A stretch of 64,000 nt of DNA from Psychrobacter sp. APC 3426 (lineage in GTDB: Bacteria > Pseudomonadota > Gammaproteobacteria > Pseudomonadales > Moraxellaceae), in the NCBI RefSeq assembly GCF_030408035.1, contig NZ_JASDCF010000011.1, positions 1 through 64,000 on the forward strand. The letters are read 5' to 3'. Position numbers and translations under genes: made by a program. The stretch's first letter is position 1. Each line of letters begins with the position of its first letter. Positions 46,049-56,389 of this stretch are shown piece by piece. The notes under the pieces were generated by a model, which saw only the letters and a program-made list of their open reading frames with translations, ran no database searches and was not told the DNA's origin.

Positions 46049-46438
46049 TTACTCGTCATTCTCATTCTTTTCAGTTTTAGTGACGGCTTGACTGATCAAG
46101 TCCATCATATAGTTACCACGGGCAGTCACCTCATCATAATGAAAACGCAGACGCGGCGTGGTACGTGTCTTTAGACTGTGGCTCAGCTCAGTACGCAAAA
46201 AACCTGCTGCTTTATTAAGCACTTTGATACTTTCTTCGTGGTTGGTTTTAGTCATGGCATCGTTGAGCTCTGGCTCCATGATAGTCACATAGACATCGGC
46301 ATATCCCAAATCCGGGCTAACTTTGACGCTAGAAATAGTGACAAAACCAGTCAAACGAGGGTCATTGACTTCATCTCTGATCAGAACAGCAAGCTCGCGC
46401 TGGATTTGATCGGCTAAGCGTTGTAAACGTTGGTTCAT
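46049..46438 (-). CDS. rbfA: 30S ribosome-binding factor A
   Basis: RbfA is a cold-shock 30S maturation factor. The protein has 129 residues with a KH-type fold: MNQRLQRLADQIQRELAVLIRDEVNDPRLTGFVTISSVKVSPDLGYADVYVTIM, and GFLRTELSHSLKTRTTPRLRFHYD. It overlaps no neighbour; an intrinsic terminator-like stem separates it from infB upstream, so its level may be set apart from infB. Confidence 0.95.
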   Translation of the reverse strand: MNQRLQRLADQIQRELAVLIRDEVNDPRLTGFVTISSVKVSPDLGYADVYVTIMEPELNDAMTKTNHEESIKVLNKAAGFLRTELSHSLKTRTTPRLRFHYDEVTARGNYMMDLISQAVTKTEKNENDE

Positions 46439-46540
46439 GTTATTACCTTACTTTAATATGGCTCATTTTTATTTATTAATCTGCTTAATGTTAGGGTGTT
46501 TTCAACACAACCCTATCCACTTCAGGACTGATATATGGTA

Positions 46541-46573
46541 AAAAAGGCCTAGCAGGATGTACCTGTTAGGCCT
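46541..46573 (-). terminator. Terminator-like hairpin between infB and rbfA
   Basis: AGGCCTAGCAGG (46545-46556) pairs with CCTGTTAGGCCT (46562-46573, one mismatch or wobble) and on the minus strand is followed by TTTTTAC. It would attenuate read-through from infB to rbfA-truB. Confidence 0.8.
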
Positions 46574-46654
46574 AAGTAGCGCTTGATATTAGAAAGATTT
46601 GCTCAGCTCATTGAGCGTATTGCATCGTACGATATCTTCCTATGAAGCGTAACT

Positions 46655-49381
46655 TTAGATAGTACGTGCGAACTCTTGGATTTCAAAGACTTCGATTTTA
46701 TCACCCGCTTCAACATCGTAACCACGAACCGCAAGGCCACATTCCATACCAGTACGTACTTCATTGACGTCTTCTTTGTAGCGACGTAGTGACTGCAATT
46801 GACCCGTAAAGATAACTTGGTCATCACGCAGTACACGGATAGGCTTGTTGCGATAGATTGTACCTTCAACCACCATACAACCAGCAGCCGCACCAAACTT
46901 ACTAGAGCGGAATACTTCACGAACGTCTGCAACACCAAGGATTTTCTCACGATGTTCAGGCGCAAGCATACCGCTCATCGCTGCTTTTACATCATCAATC
47001 AAACCATAGATAACGCTGTAGTAGCGGATATCCATATTTGCAGCGTCTGCTTTACGGCGTGCGGTAGCATCTGCGCGAACGTTGAAGCCCAATAGTACCG
47101 CTTCGCTAGATTCAGCAAGCGTCACATCTGATTCAGAAATAGGGCCAACGCCTGAACTGATTACTCTGACTTTTACTTCGTCAGTTGATAATTCGTTCAA
47201 TGCCGCTAGCAATGCTTCAAGCGAACCACGAACATCAGTTTTCAGTACGATATTCAAGAATGACACATCGCCTTGTTCCATCTGATCAAACATGCTTTCT
47301 AAACGCATGGCATTTTGACGCTCAAGTTGACGCTCACGCTCACGGTTGGTTCTAAAATCTGCTACTTCGCGCGCTTTTTTCTCATCAGTGACTACTAAGA
47401 ATTCACTACCAGCGGCAGGTGTTTCAGGTAAACCTAAAATCTCTACAGGAATAGAAGGACCAGCTGATTTGATACGCTGACCAGTTTCATCTGTCATGGC
47501 ACGGACTTTACCGTAGTGCTCACCCGCTAAGACCAAGTCGCCTTGTTTCAGAGTACCTTTTTTAACCAAGACGCTAACAACCGGACCGCGACCTTTTTCT
47601 AGTCTTGATTCGATAACCACACCTTGAGCAGCACCATCTAACGGCGCTTCTAGCTCCATCAGTTCAGCTTGTAGGCTAATAAGCTCTAACAGCTCATCAA
47701 TACCATCGCCTGTTTTGGCTGAGATACGAGCCATTGGGGTGTCGCCGCCCCACTCTTCTGAAACCACTTCTTTAGCCGTTAATTCATTAAGGACGCGATC
47801 AGGATCGGCACTTGGCTTATCCATCTTGTTGATAGCAACAATAATAGGAGTACCAGCAGCGCGCGCATGATCGATCGCTTCTGCCGTTTGTGGCATCATG
47901 CCATCATCAGCAGCGACCACAATGACAACGATATCCGTTGCTTGTGCACCGCGTGAACGCATGGCACTAAAGGCTGCGTGACCCGGGGTATCAAGGAAGG
48001 TAATCACACCGCGATCAGTCTTAACATGATAGGCACCGATATGCTGGGTAATACCACCGGCTTCGCCAGTTGCAACCTTAGTTTCACGGATTTTATCAAG
48101 TAATGATGTTTTACCATGGTCAACGTGACCCATGATAGTCACAACTGGTGGACGCGTTTGTACGTTACTGCTGCGCTCATCAACCGCATCTTGTAGGTCA
48201 TCTTCAACTTTCGTATCACTAACCGGCACTGGGTTGTGGCCCATCTCTTCAACGATCAGACTGGCTGTTGCTTGGTCAATCGTATCTGCTTCACGAGCAA
48301 TCTCACCCATTTTCATGAGTATTTTGGTTACTTCGCGAGCTTTAACTGCCATACGCTGAGCAAGATCTGCGACTGTAATTTGTTCACTAATCTCAACATC
48401 ATAAACAATCTTTTCGACAGGTTTTTCAAACTTATGTTGGCCAGACTGGCTTGAACGCAAACCGTTTTTACGGTTTTTGAATTCACGCTCATCTTGGTTT
48501 TTACGACGGCGACCACGAGCTCCAGTGCTACTTGCACCGCGCTTGATTTCACGACGTTCTTTTTCAAATGACTCTTCTAATGCGTCACCGACCAAACCTT
48601 CTGCAAGCGGCTCATCTTTACGAACTTCTGCCACTGGCTCACGGTCTGTATATTTACCAGCCATTTTGCGCATTTGCTCAAGGGTACGCTTTTGCGCTTC
48701 TTCAGCTTGGACGCGGCGCGTTTCTAATTCGATTTCACGTAAGCGTGCTTCTTCTTTCTCACGTGCTTCACGAGCTTTACGCTCAGCGGCGGTTTCGATT
48801 TTTGGCTTAGTAGCAGCAACCTTCTTCTTAGGTTGCTCTTTTTGCTTAACTTCTACAGTCGCCTTACCACCTTTCTTCACGACAACTGATGTAGAAACAT
48901 CGTCATTCTTGTCGTCAGACTTTTTGCTAGAGCCTAAGCTTGCACGCATCGCAGCTAAGGTAGCCGCTTGACGTTCTTCAGATTTTTTCTTGGTAGCGGC
49001 ACGTTCTTCAGCGTCTTTAGCAGCACGCTCTTGTGCTTCAATCATCGCTTGCTCACGAGCAGCCAATTCTTCAGCCATTTTCTCTGGGTCAGGCTTTTCG
49101 AATACTTTCTTTTTACGCACTTCCACATTGACGCTCTTAGATTTACCTGAAGAGCCGGTCACACGCGCGGTGCTAGTCGTCTTAGATTTAAGACTAATAC
49201 GACGCTTTTCTTGCTGACCATGACTTTGCTTTAAATACGTCACCAACTTCTCTTGCTCAAGCTCGGTGACTAGGTCATCCTCTGCGCGAGCAGGCAGTCC
49301 GGCATCTACCAGTTGCTGTTTTACAGCACTTGCGGTTTTGCCTACCATTTCTGCCAGTTCTTTGACGGTCTTATCTGCCAT
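46655..49381 (-). CDS. infB: Translation initiation factor IF-2
   Basis: IF-2 is the GTPase that brings fMet-tRNA to the 30S subunit. The protein has 908 residues. The IF2_N domain is at the start ([21 protein letters not shown]), followed by a long Lys/Glu/Ala-rich charged region with coiled coils (about 60-300). The G domain carries [26 protein letters not shown] and NKMDKP; domains II-IV follow, ending [14 protein letters not shown]. Internal start codons could yield shorter forms as in E. coli. nusA lies upstream with a 168-bp gap. Confidence 0.97.
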   Translation of the reverse strand: MADKTVKELAEMVGKTASAVKQQLVDAGLPARAEDDLVTELEQEKLVTYLKQSHGQQEKRRISLKSKTTSTARVTGSSGKSKSVNVEVRKKKVFEKPDPEKMAEELAAREQAMIEAQERAAKDAEERAATKKKSEERQAATLAAMRASLGSSKKSDDKNDDVSTSVVVKKGGKATVEVKQKEQPKKKVAATKPKIETAAERKAREAREKEEARLREIELETRRVQAEEAQKRTLEQMRKMAGKYTDREPVAEVRKDEPLAEGLVGDALEESFEKERREIKRGASSTGARGRRRKNQDEREFKNRKNGLRSSQSGQHKFEKPVEKIVYDVEISEQITVADLAQRMAVKAREVTKILMKMGEIAREADTIDQATASLIVEEMGHNPVPVSDTKVEDDLQDAVDERSSNVQTRPPVVTIMGHVDHGKTSLLDKIRETKVATGEAGGITQHIGAYHVKTDRGVITFLDTPGHAAFSAMRSRGAQATDIVVIVVAADDGMMPQTAEAIDHARAAGTPIIVAINKMDKPSADPDRVLNELTAKEVVSEEWGGDTPMARISAKTGDGIDELLELISLQAELMELEAPLDGAAQGVVIESRLEKGRGPVVSVLVKKGTLKQGDLVLAGEHYGKVRAMTDETGQRIKSAGPSIPVEILGLPETPAAGSEFLVVTDEKKAREVADFRTNRERERQLERQNAMRLESMFDQMEQGDVSFLNIVLKTDVRGSLEALLAALNELSTDEVKVRVISSGVGPISESDVTLAESSEAVLLGFNVRADATARRKADAANMDIRYYSVIYGLIDDVKAAMSGMLAPEHREKILGVADVREVFRSSKFGAAAGCMVVEGTIYRNKPIRVLRDDQVIFTGQLQSLRRYKEDVNEVRTGMECGLAVRGYDVEAGDKIEVFEIQEFARTI

Positions 49382-49549
49382 TTATTATCACCTACTGTCT
49401 ATTATTTGCTATATGTTCAATTCAGTTGTTGGCTACAAATGATTGGGGTAAGGCTGGTATCTGTACTGAATATTACTGCATCGATACGTCATACCAGCGC
49501 TTTATTCTCAATAGCATATCACCAAAAGACAGCGATATGCAGTTACCGC

Positions 49550-51034
49550 TTATTCATCGAACCAAGATTCCCGAGCTTTCATGATGAGTTTTCCTGCAGT
49601 TTCAGAATCTAATCCTTCGATATCTTCTAAATCGAAGACTGCTTGTTCTGCCAAATCGTCAACGGTAATAATGTCTTTTTGTGCCATTTTATAGGCCCAA
49701 CTGACGGTCATACCTTCAAGCTCTTGTAGCTCTTGACTTGGCTCTTTCATGTTTTGTTGTTTGACCAGTTCATCAGCGATAACGACTTCTTTAGCACGCT
49801 CTTGAATCATATCGATTGCTTCATCGTCTAGACCTTCGATATCATAGAAGGTTTCAACGGGTACGTAAGCGACTTCTTCAATACTGGTAAAACCAATATC
49901 AACAAGTGCTTGTGCTAAGTCTTTATCAACTTCTAAACGCTCATAGAATAATTCGATAAAGGCTTTTGATTCGTTTTCTTGACGCTGTTGATACTCTTCT
50001 TCTAGCATCATGTTTAGCTTATAGCCGGTTAATTCAGAGGCTAATCGAACGTTTTGACCCTGTGAGCCAATGGCGCGTGCTAATTGGTCATTGGTGCTAA
50101 AAATAATATCTGCTGTTTGCATGTCTTCATCTAAAATGATACTACTCACGTCAGCTGGCTCTAAAGCGCTGATGATGAACTGGGCTGGATCATCTGACCA
50201 AACCACAACATCAATACGCTCGCCATCTAATTCTTGCTGTACGGCTTGAATACGCGTACCACGCATACCGATACACGCACCAACAGGGTCGATACGATGA
50301 TCGTTGGTCTTAACCGCTATTTTAGCACGAGTGCCCGGCAAGCGAGCGACGTTACGAATTTCAATAATTTGTTCTGCGATCTCAGGCACTTCTTTTTGCA
50401 TTAAAGCCGAGAGCATTTCTGGATGCGTACGTGACAACAGTAGCTGTGCGCCACGATTTTCACGATTCACATGATAAAGAATAGCGTTGATACGCGATTT
50501 TGCGCGTAATTGCTCGCGTGGCAGCATCTGATCACGTGATAAATAGCCTTCAGCGTTGTCACCTAAATCGATGATATAACCATCGCGAGTCTGCTTTTTG
50601 ACTTCGCCATACATCATCTCGCCAACACGTGGCTCAAAAGCATCTGCTACTAGCGCACGCTCCGCTTCACGAATCTTTTGGATAATGACTTGCTTGGCTT
50701 GAGTCGCAGCAATACGGCCAAACTCAATCGACTCAATCTGCTCTTCTTTAACGTCACCAATTGACCATTCGTCTTGATCAAGGTCAGTAATCGCTAGCTG
50801 GCAAGCAGGCATCTCGTGATCTTCGTCGGCAACCACTGTCCAATAACGATAAGTATCATAATCGCCAGTTGCACGGTCGATAGCTACCCGCACGGCCACT
50901 TCTGGCTGTTCGGTATATACTTTTTTCTTGGTCGATACCACCAAAGCATCTTCTATCGCTTCAAAGATATCTTCAGGATTTAAGCCCTTTTCATTACTGA
51001 CAGTTTCTACTACCGTTAAGATTTCACGACTCAT
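49550..51034 (-). CDS. nusA: Transcription termination/antitermination protein NusA
   Basis: NusA binds RNA polymerase and controls pausing, termination and antitermination. The protein has 494 residues: N-terminal domain (SREILTVVETVSNEKGLNPEDIFEAIEDAL), S1 domain (GEMMYGEVKKQTRDGYIIDLGDNAEGYLSRDQM), two KH domains (DPVGACIGMRGTRIQAVQQEL and AIGSQGQNVRLASELTGYKLN), and two C-terminal helix-hairpin-helix acidic repeats (DIGFTSIEEVAYVP; ITVDDLAEQAVFDLEDIEGLDSE). It sits in rimP-nusA-infB. Confidence 0.97.
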   Translation of the reverse strand: MSREILTVVETVSNEKGLNPEDIFEAIEDALVVSTKKKVYTEQPEVAVRVAIDRATGDYDTYRYWTVVADEDHEMPACQLAITDLDQDEWSIGDVKEEQIESIEFGRIAATQAKQVIIQKIREAERALVADAFEPRVGEMMYGEVKKQTRDGYIIDLGDNAEGYLSRDQMLPREQLRAKSRINAILYHVNRENRGAQLLLSRTHPEMLSALMQKEVPEIAEQIIEIRNVARLPGTRAKIAVKTNDHRIDPVGACIGMRGTRIQAVQQELDGERIDVVVWSDDPAQFIISALEPADVSSIILDEDMQTADIIFSTNDQLARAIGSQGQNVRLASELTGYKLNMMLEEEYQQRQENESKAFIELFYERLEVDKDLAQALVDIGFTSIEEVAYVPVETFYDIEGLDDEAIDMIQERAKEVVIADELVKQQNMKEPSQELQELEGMTVSWAYKMAQKDIITVDDLAEQAVFDLEDIEGLDSETAGKLIMKARESWFDE

Positions 51035-51233
51035 GCTATACCTGTCCTATCATTTTTTAATTGACTTAAATTTTATCATTGATGTATTAACGTTATTTTT
51101 CACCATAAGCCATATAAGCTGTTTGGAGAGTAAAGTGGCATTTAATTACTTGCTACTTTTATTTATTGGTATTCAGTATGCGATTCTAAAGGAAAAGAAT
51201 CATTTTTTATAAACACTTAGCATTTATAAAATA

Positions 51234-51734
51234 TTAAGCATCTTCATAAATTAAATTGGCTTTATCAATATTGCTCAGTGCAATGTCGAACTGCTCACCA
51301 TCAGCAGCCGTCAGCTGTAATGACGTATCATTGATACTGTCTAAAGTACCCGTTGCTTTACGACGTTTTTTATCGCCTTCACCAATGGCTTGTATCAAAC
51401 GTAAGCTCACTGTCTGACCGACATAAGCATGCATCTGCTCATCTGAGAAGAACGCGCGGTCAAAACCTGGTGACGACACTTCTAAAATAAACTCGCCAGC
51501 AATAGGGTCATGCACTTCTAAGATACCACTTACTTGGTGGTTCACCGCGGCACAATCTTCAATGGTGACGTGTTTATCTTGAGCCTGCTCTTCTGGTAGT
51601 GCCTCAATATAAATACGTAACAATGAGCGGTTGCCTTGTGGTGCAAACTCGATACCCCACAGTGCCACATCGCAAGCAGCGACGGCAGGGGCGATAATAT
51701 TGGTCAGTTCTGTAACCTTGGTCGAAAGCTTCAT
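51234..51734 (-). CDS. rimP: Ribosome maturation factor RimP
   Basis: RimP helps 30S assembly. The protein has 166 residues with the family pattern LWGIEFAPQGNRSLLRIYIEALPEE...VTIEDCAAVNHQVSGILEVHDPIAGEFILEVSSPGFDRAFFSDEQ and an Sm-like C-terminal half. It is first of the rimP-nusA-infB group, downstream of the initiator tRNA gene. Confidence 0.95.
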   Translation of the reverse strand: MKLSTKVTELTNIIAPAVAACDVALWGIEFAPQGNRSLLRIYIEALPEEQAQDKHVTIEDCAAVNHQVSGILEVHDPIAGEFILEVSSPGFDRAFFSDEQMHAYVGQTVSLRLIQAIGEGDKKRRKATGTLDSINDTSLQLTAADGEQFDIALSNIDKANLIYEDA

Positions 51735-52113
51735 AATCTATTTATGTTTTCCTGTTCGCTCATCTATCTTACTAAGAAACCGTATTGAATGTTATCTATT
51801 ACTCATGATAAACATTTATTCATATCAGTGACGGTTAATATTTTGTAAACCACAGACAGAGCATTATATGTAATATGTGTTTTGTTTTTATATAAGGATG
51901 AGCATAGAAAACATCAAGCTCAGCCAAACAATGCTTTTATTACTTATAAAGCAGTACTATCGATAAAGGAGTAAGGGATAAAAGATAGTATGCTTGTAAA
52001 GCAATCGTGCCAGTAGTGGCAGGTGACAATCAATAACGAATAATATCGTACTCTATAGGCCTAGAGCTTAGCATAAGTAGGATAGATACCGTGATAACAC
52101 AGACCTTCAGATA
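51735..52113. other. Intergenic region between tRNA-fMet terminator and rimP
   Basis: No gene or repeat is recognised in about 380 bp. It should contain the promoter of rimP-nusA-infB, given the terminator just upstream at 52114-52143. Confidence 0.4.
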
Positions 52114-52143
52114 CAAAAAAACCCACAAGCATAATGGTGGGCT
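52114..52143 (-). terminator. Intrinsic terminator after tRNA-fMet
   Basis: CCCAC (52122-52126) pairs with GTGGG (52137-52141), with flanking A-T pairs, and on the minus strand is followed by T7. It separates the tRNA from rimP. Confidence 0.75.
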
Positions 52144-52188
52144 AATCGTTACTGACAAATTTAGTGTACAAAACATCAGTATAAAAAG

Positions 52189-52265
<77 letters not shown>

Positions 52266-52388
52266 TCAATCTAGAACGCATATTATAGGGAGGTTTTATA
52301 GAACTGTCAATGATTATTTTAAATAAAGTTCAAATGAATCATTAACAACCAACAAATCCAACCTGACGCCATGCTGCGTCATAAAACT

Positions 52389-52473
52389 TGGTGCGATTGG
52401 GGGGACTTGAACCCCCACAGCTTGCGCCACCACCCCCTCAAGATGGCGTGTCTACCAATTCCACCACAATCGC
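52389..52473 (-). tRNA. tRNA-Leu (GAG anticodon)
   Basis: The 85-base gene begins GCGATTGTGGTGGAATTGGTAGACACGC (minus strand), has the loop CTTGAGG (anticodon GAG), a long variable arm typical of Leu, the T arm GGGTTCAAGTCCC and an encoded CCA. Position after secG matches the secG-leuU order of E. coli. Confidence 0.95.
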
Positions 52474-52657
52474 ATTTTTCACTGATTTACTTTTGATGTC
52501 TACTCTATCGTAATAGATGCTTTAAGGTAGGCATCGATAAAGTCAGACGGGTAAAACAGAAAGGCATTGTAAATCTAACGTCTTAAAATAGCAAGCACTG
52601 CCTGCATTAAAAGACAACCGCTAACTTTATCTGTCAAAAAAATTAATGCAACTACAG

Positions 52658-52966
52658 CTACTGAGGATTTTGCGTTAAAGGACGCGGTGTTTGCGGTGCT
52701 GACACTGGCGCATCTAAACGAAATTGATCTTCGGCTTGCTTACGTGCATGAACCGCAAGCGTCATACTGGTGATAAAAAATATCACTGTCAATACGGCTG
52801 TCGCACGCGTCAAAAAGTTTGCCGTCCCCGCCGCACCAAATACGGTGCCTGATGAACCAGCGCCAAAAGAAGCTCCAGCGTCTGCCCCTTTGCCATGCTG
52901 TATCAAAATCAAGCCAATCATGGCAATCGCCACGATAATGTGCAGGGCTAATATAAACGTAAACAT
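52658..52966 (-). CDS. secG: Preprotein translocase subunit SecG
   Basis: SecG is a small two-helix partner of SecYE. The protein has 102 residues; helix one is FTFILALHIIVAIAMIGLILIQ and helix two TRATAVLTVIFFITSMTLAV, joined by the glycine-rich loop HGKGADAGASFGAGSSGTVFGAAGTANFLTR that marks the family. GAGG precedes the ATG. It lies after tpiA and before two tRNA genes. Confidence 0.95.
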   Translation of the reverse strand: MFTFILALHIIVAIAMIGLILIQHGKGADAGASFGAGSSGTVFGAAGTANFLTRATAVLTVIFFITSMTLAVHARKQAEDQFRLDAPVSAPQTPRPLTQNPQ

Positions 52967-53191
52967 GGTGGCCTCTTTTGCCGCGTAATGACGACTGATA
53001 ACGGAAATTAAATCGTAGGGTTAATAGGGGTGTCTTTTGGCGTGTAATGACGTCAAATCGATTATATAAATAAGGCGCATTGTACACGATTGCAAGGGCA
53101 CTGTTAAACCCACTTTTGCCAACTGATAAATACATTTTGTCAGCGAATCAACCATTTAATACTTACTAAGCAGTTGCTCTGCCAACTTCAG

Positions 53192-53992
53192 CTAAGAGGT
53201 AGCACGGCGAAAAGCATCAGCAATTGCCAAAAAGCTCTCTGCTTTTAGTGAGGCCCCACCGACCAATGCACCATCAATCATGGGGTCGGCCGCAAAACTA
53301 TCGGCATTATCAGCGTTAACGCTACCACCATATAAGACAGTCATACTATCTAATGAATCAGCAAAACCTGCAACCGTTTGCTTAATATGCTGATGCGTGG
53401 CACTGACCTCTTGCACTGTTGGTACTTTGCCAGTGCCAATCGCCCATACAGGTTCATAGGCAATAATCAAACGCTCTGATAAGTTTGCGGTCAGCTCCGA
53501 CTGCTGCGCAAGCAAATCCTTAACCACTGCTAACTGAGCATCAATGACATCAAGCGTCTCCTCCGCATCATACTGCGCTTGGGTTTCGCCGATACAGAAT
53601 ATCACCCCTAAGCCTTGCGTTAGTGCGTGAGTCATTTTTTGCAATAAGCAGTCATGGGACTCTTGATGGTACTGACGGCGTTCAGAGTGACCAAGTATCG
53701 TCCACGTTGCGCCAGCGTCTGCCACTTGCTGCGCTGAGCAGTCACCGGTATAGGCACCAGTATTTGCACTATGCGCACTGATGTCTTGTGCCGCACACAA
53801 TACTGGACTGTCTTTTAGACGGGCGCTGACACTGGCCAAATGGATACAGCTTGGTGCTACCATTAACTGACAGCCAGTTGCATTGGCTTGCTCTTGTGTA
53901 TCAACCGCAGTGAGTAAGTCATCCAATAACGCATTGACGTCGTGGCTCGTTGCTGGATTCTGTTTCCAATTACCAATTACCCAAGCTTGCAT
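53192..53992 (-). CDS. tpiA: Triosephosphate isomerase
   Basis: The enzyme interconverts dihydroxyacetone phosphate and glyceraldehyde 3-phosphate. The protein has 266 residues with all catalytic motifs: [11 protein letters not shown] (Lys), [12 protein letters not shown] (His), [15 protein letters not shown] (Glu), and GGSVNADN / GALVGGASL phosphate loops. It is slightly longer than average due to a Gln-rich segment near residue 30-45. It is the first gene of the tpiA-secG-tRNA series. Confidence 0.95.
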   Translation of the reverse strand: MQAWVIGNWKQNPATSHDVNALLDDLLTAVDTQEQANATGCQLMVAPSCIHLASVSARLKDSPVLCAAQDISAHSANTGAYTGDCSAQQVADAGATWTILGHSERRQYHQESHDCLLQKMTHALTQGLGVIFCIGETQAQYDAEETLDVIDAQLAVVKDLLAQQSELTANLSERLIIAYEPVWAIGTGKVPTVQEVSATHQHIKQTVAGFADSLDSMTVLYGGSVNADNADSFAADPMIDGALVGGASLKAESFLAIADAFRRATS

Positions 53993-54423
53993 ATCCCTCT
54001 ATCCTGTCTCATGTATTCATGCCAATTCGGCCAATGTGCGCGCCAGTATAACAAATAATTCTCTAGTGCTATAGTATAGTGCTGCGCAATTTATGCTGTC
54101 CCTTATCACTCATACATTACCTGTATTTACAGACATATTTGAACAATAGTATTAAGCAATGTGCCTAATTTGTCTTTGAAATGGTTTAATAGTCTAAATA
54201 AGTTCTTTAAACTAAAGTAAAGTTCTATATTATTACATGAATGACAGCCACATAAATGATAGCTGGCTGAATAAGAGCAAAAGACACATCGCTCGCTGCC
54301 TTAATCAGGCAATCGTATACTTGTTAAGTCATCGTACTGCTTATTAAGCAGCCACTACAATCATAAGTCGCCTATAAGTTTCAGATCACTGCGCAACATA
54401 TTTGTTATTGAGGAGAAGTCGGA
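53993..54423. other. Divergent promoter region between tpiA and pilB
   Basis: About 430 bp without a supported gene or repeat. It must carry promoters for both tpiA and pilB; the latter has a strong GAGGAGAAG ribosome binding site at 54410-54418. Confidence 0.4.
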
Positions 54424-56139
54424 ATGTCTATTACAGCCAGTAAGTATGGTAGTCTAGCGCAGCAGCTAATTAGCGAAGGTATCGTTAGTGAAGCGAATAT
54501 GAAAACTGCGCAGACCGAGTCACAGCAACAGCAAATAGGGCTCGTGCCTTATTTGGTCGACAACAAACTGGCCGACTCTTATCACCTCGCTCAGATGCTG
54601 TCACAAGCCTTCGGCGACCCTCTATTTGATTTAGATGCGCTCAGCCTTGACGTTATTCCCAAAGATTTGGTTGATGAAAAAATCGTGCGCAAGTTTAATG
54701 CCTTGCCACTATTCAAACGTGGACAGCGTTTATTCGTCGCGTTGAGTGATCCAACACGTATAGATGCGATTGACGCGATTGCCTTTAACTCACGCCTCTC
54801 TATCGAAACCGTCGTCGTCGAAGAAGACAAGTTAAAGAAACGTATCGAAAGTCTATATGCAGACACCATGCAAAGCTTCGGTAGTTTTTCTGATAGTGAC
54901 TTAAATGTAGATTTTGATGACGGTGACGAAGATAATGAAGATGGCGAAACCAAGCTCAATGATGGCATCGATGAAGCGCCTGTTGTAAAGTTCGTCAATA
55001 AGATGTTGGTAGACGCGATTCGGATGGGGGCATCAGATCTGCATTTTGAACCATACGAAAAGTCATTCCGCGTCCGTTTCCGTGTCGATGGTGTCATGCA
55101 AAAAATGGCCAATCCGCCAGTGCAGCTTGCCAGTAAAATAGCCGCTCGTCTAAAAGTCATGTCACAAATGGACATCTCTGAGCGCCGAGTACCGCAAGAT
55201 GGTCGCATAAAACTCAAGCTTTCTAAAAATAAGGCCATTGATTTCCGGGTAAACTCACTGCCGACCCTATTTGGTGAAAAGCTTGTATTGCGTATCTTAG
55301 ACCCCTCCTCAGCCATGCTCGGTATTGATGCTTTAGGCTATGAGCCTGATCAAAAAGAGATGTTTATGGAGGCACTGAATAAGCCCCAAGGCATGCTACT
55401 GATTACTGGCCCTACTGGTTCTGGTAAAACGGTTTCGCTATATACCGGTATCAATATCTTAAATACGGGGCTCACAAATATCTCAACCGCGGAAGACCCT
55501 GTTGAGATTAACTTAGAAGGTGTTAATCAGGTCAACGTCAATACTAAAGTGGGTTTGACCTTTGCTAATGCCCTTAAGTCTTTTTTACGTCAGGATCCTG
55601 ATATCGTGATGGTTGGTGAGATTCGTGACCTTGAAACTGCTGAGATTGCGATTAAAGCGGCACAAACGGGCCACATGGTGCTGTCAACCTTGCATACCAA
55701 CTCTGCACCTGAAACCTTAACGCGTTTACGCAACATGGGTGTTGCTTCTTTTAATATTGCAACGTCAGTAAACCTAGTGATTGCTCAACGCCTAGCACGA
55801 CGCTTATGTAAGAACTGCAAAAAACCGATTAATATTCCACGTCAAAGCCTGCTTGAACTTGGCTTTACGGATGCCGATTTAGACAACCCAGACAACGTCA
55901 TCTATGAGCCGGTAGGCTGTAACGAATGTCGTGAAGGCTATAAAGGGCGTGTGGGTATTTATGAAGTCATGAAGGTCAGCCCTGATATCTCACGAATTAT
56001 CATGGAAGATGGCAATGCGATAGACATTAAAGATGCTGCGCTAAAAAACGGTTTTCGAGATTTGCGACGCTCTGGCATTTTAAAAGTATTACAAGGTGTG
56101 ACCAGTATTCAAGAAATGATGCGTGTTACCTCTGAATAA
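54424..56139 (+). CDS. pilB: Type IV pilus assembly ATPase PilB
   Basis: PilB drives pilus extension at the inner membrane. The protein has 571 residues: N1 domain (residues 1-150, MshEN-like QLISEGIVSEANMKTAQ), then the core ATPase with LHFEPYEKSFRVRFRVDG, Walker A TGPTGSGKTVSLY, Asp box TAEDPVEI, Walker B DPDIVMVGEIRDLETAEIA, His box GHMVLSTLHTN, and a tetra-Cys zinc site (LCKNCKK and CNECREGYKGR). It leads pilB-pilC-pilD-coaE. Confidence 0.97.
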   Translation: MSITASKYGSLAQQLISEGIVSEANMKTAQTESQQQQIGLVPYLVDNKLADSYHLAQMLSQAFGDPLFDLDALSLDVIPKDLVDEKIVRKFNALPLFKRGQRLFVALSDPTRIDAIDAIAFNSRLSIETVVVEEDKLKKRIESLYADTMQSFGSFSDSDLNVDFDDGDEDNEDGETKLNDGIDEAPVVKFVNKMLVDAIRMGASDLHFEPYEKSFRVRFRVDGVMQKMANPPVQLASKIAARLKVMSQMDISERRVPQDGRIKLKLSKNKAIDFRVNSLPTLFGEKLVLRILDPSSAMLGIDALGYEPDQKEMFMEALNKPQGMLLITGPTGSGKTVSLYTGINILNTGLTNISTAEDPVEINLEGVNQVNVNTKVGLTFANALKSFLRQDPDIVMVGEIRDLETAEIAIKAAQTGHMVLSTLHTNSAPETLTRLRNMGVASFNIATSVNLVIAQRLARRLCKNCKKPINIPRQSLLELGFTDADLDNPDNVIYEPVGCNECREGYKGRVGIYEVMKVSPDISRIIMEDGNAIDIKDAALKNGFRDLRRSGILKVLQGVTSIQEMMRVTSE

Positions 56140-56389
56140 TGTTGTAATATTAGACTGAGTTTATAAAGCAGCAATAATACCTACCAGATGTGCTTAAAAA
56201 TAAAACAGATGGGCACTGGTTTTTTGCGCTAAAATAAAGTACAGCTGTTTTGATATCGATTCAACATTAGTATAATGAAGATAGCGATTTAAGAGTCGAC
56301 GTCGAAGCAATCGCTAACGCCAAATGGACTGGCTAAGCACAGTGTATACATTTGCAATATCTAATTAGGCAATTTTTGAGGGTAGTGAC

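Noticed and set aside
48477..48971. 164-codon open frame opposite infB
   Set aside because: It is Ser/Arg/Ala-rich with no family features and mirrors the charged, repetitive region of infB; a shadow frame.
54591..55316. 241-codon open frame opposite pilB
   Set aside because: Ser-rich, no ribosome binding site, fully inside the well-supported pilB gene; a shadow frame.
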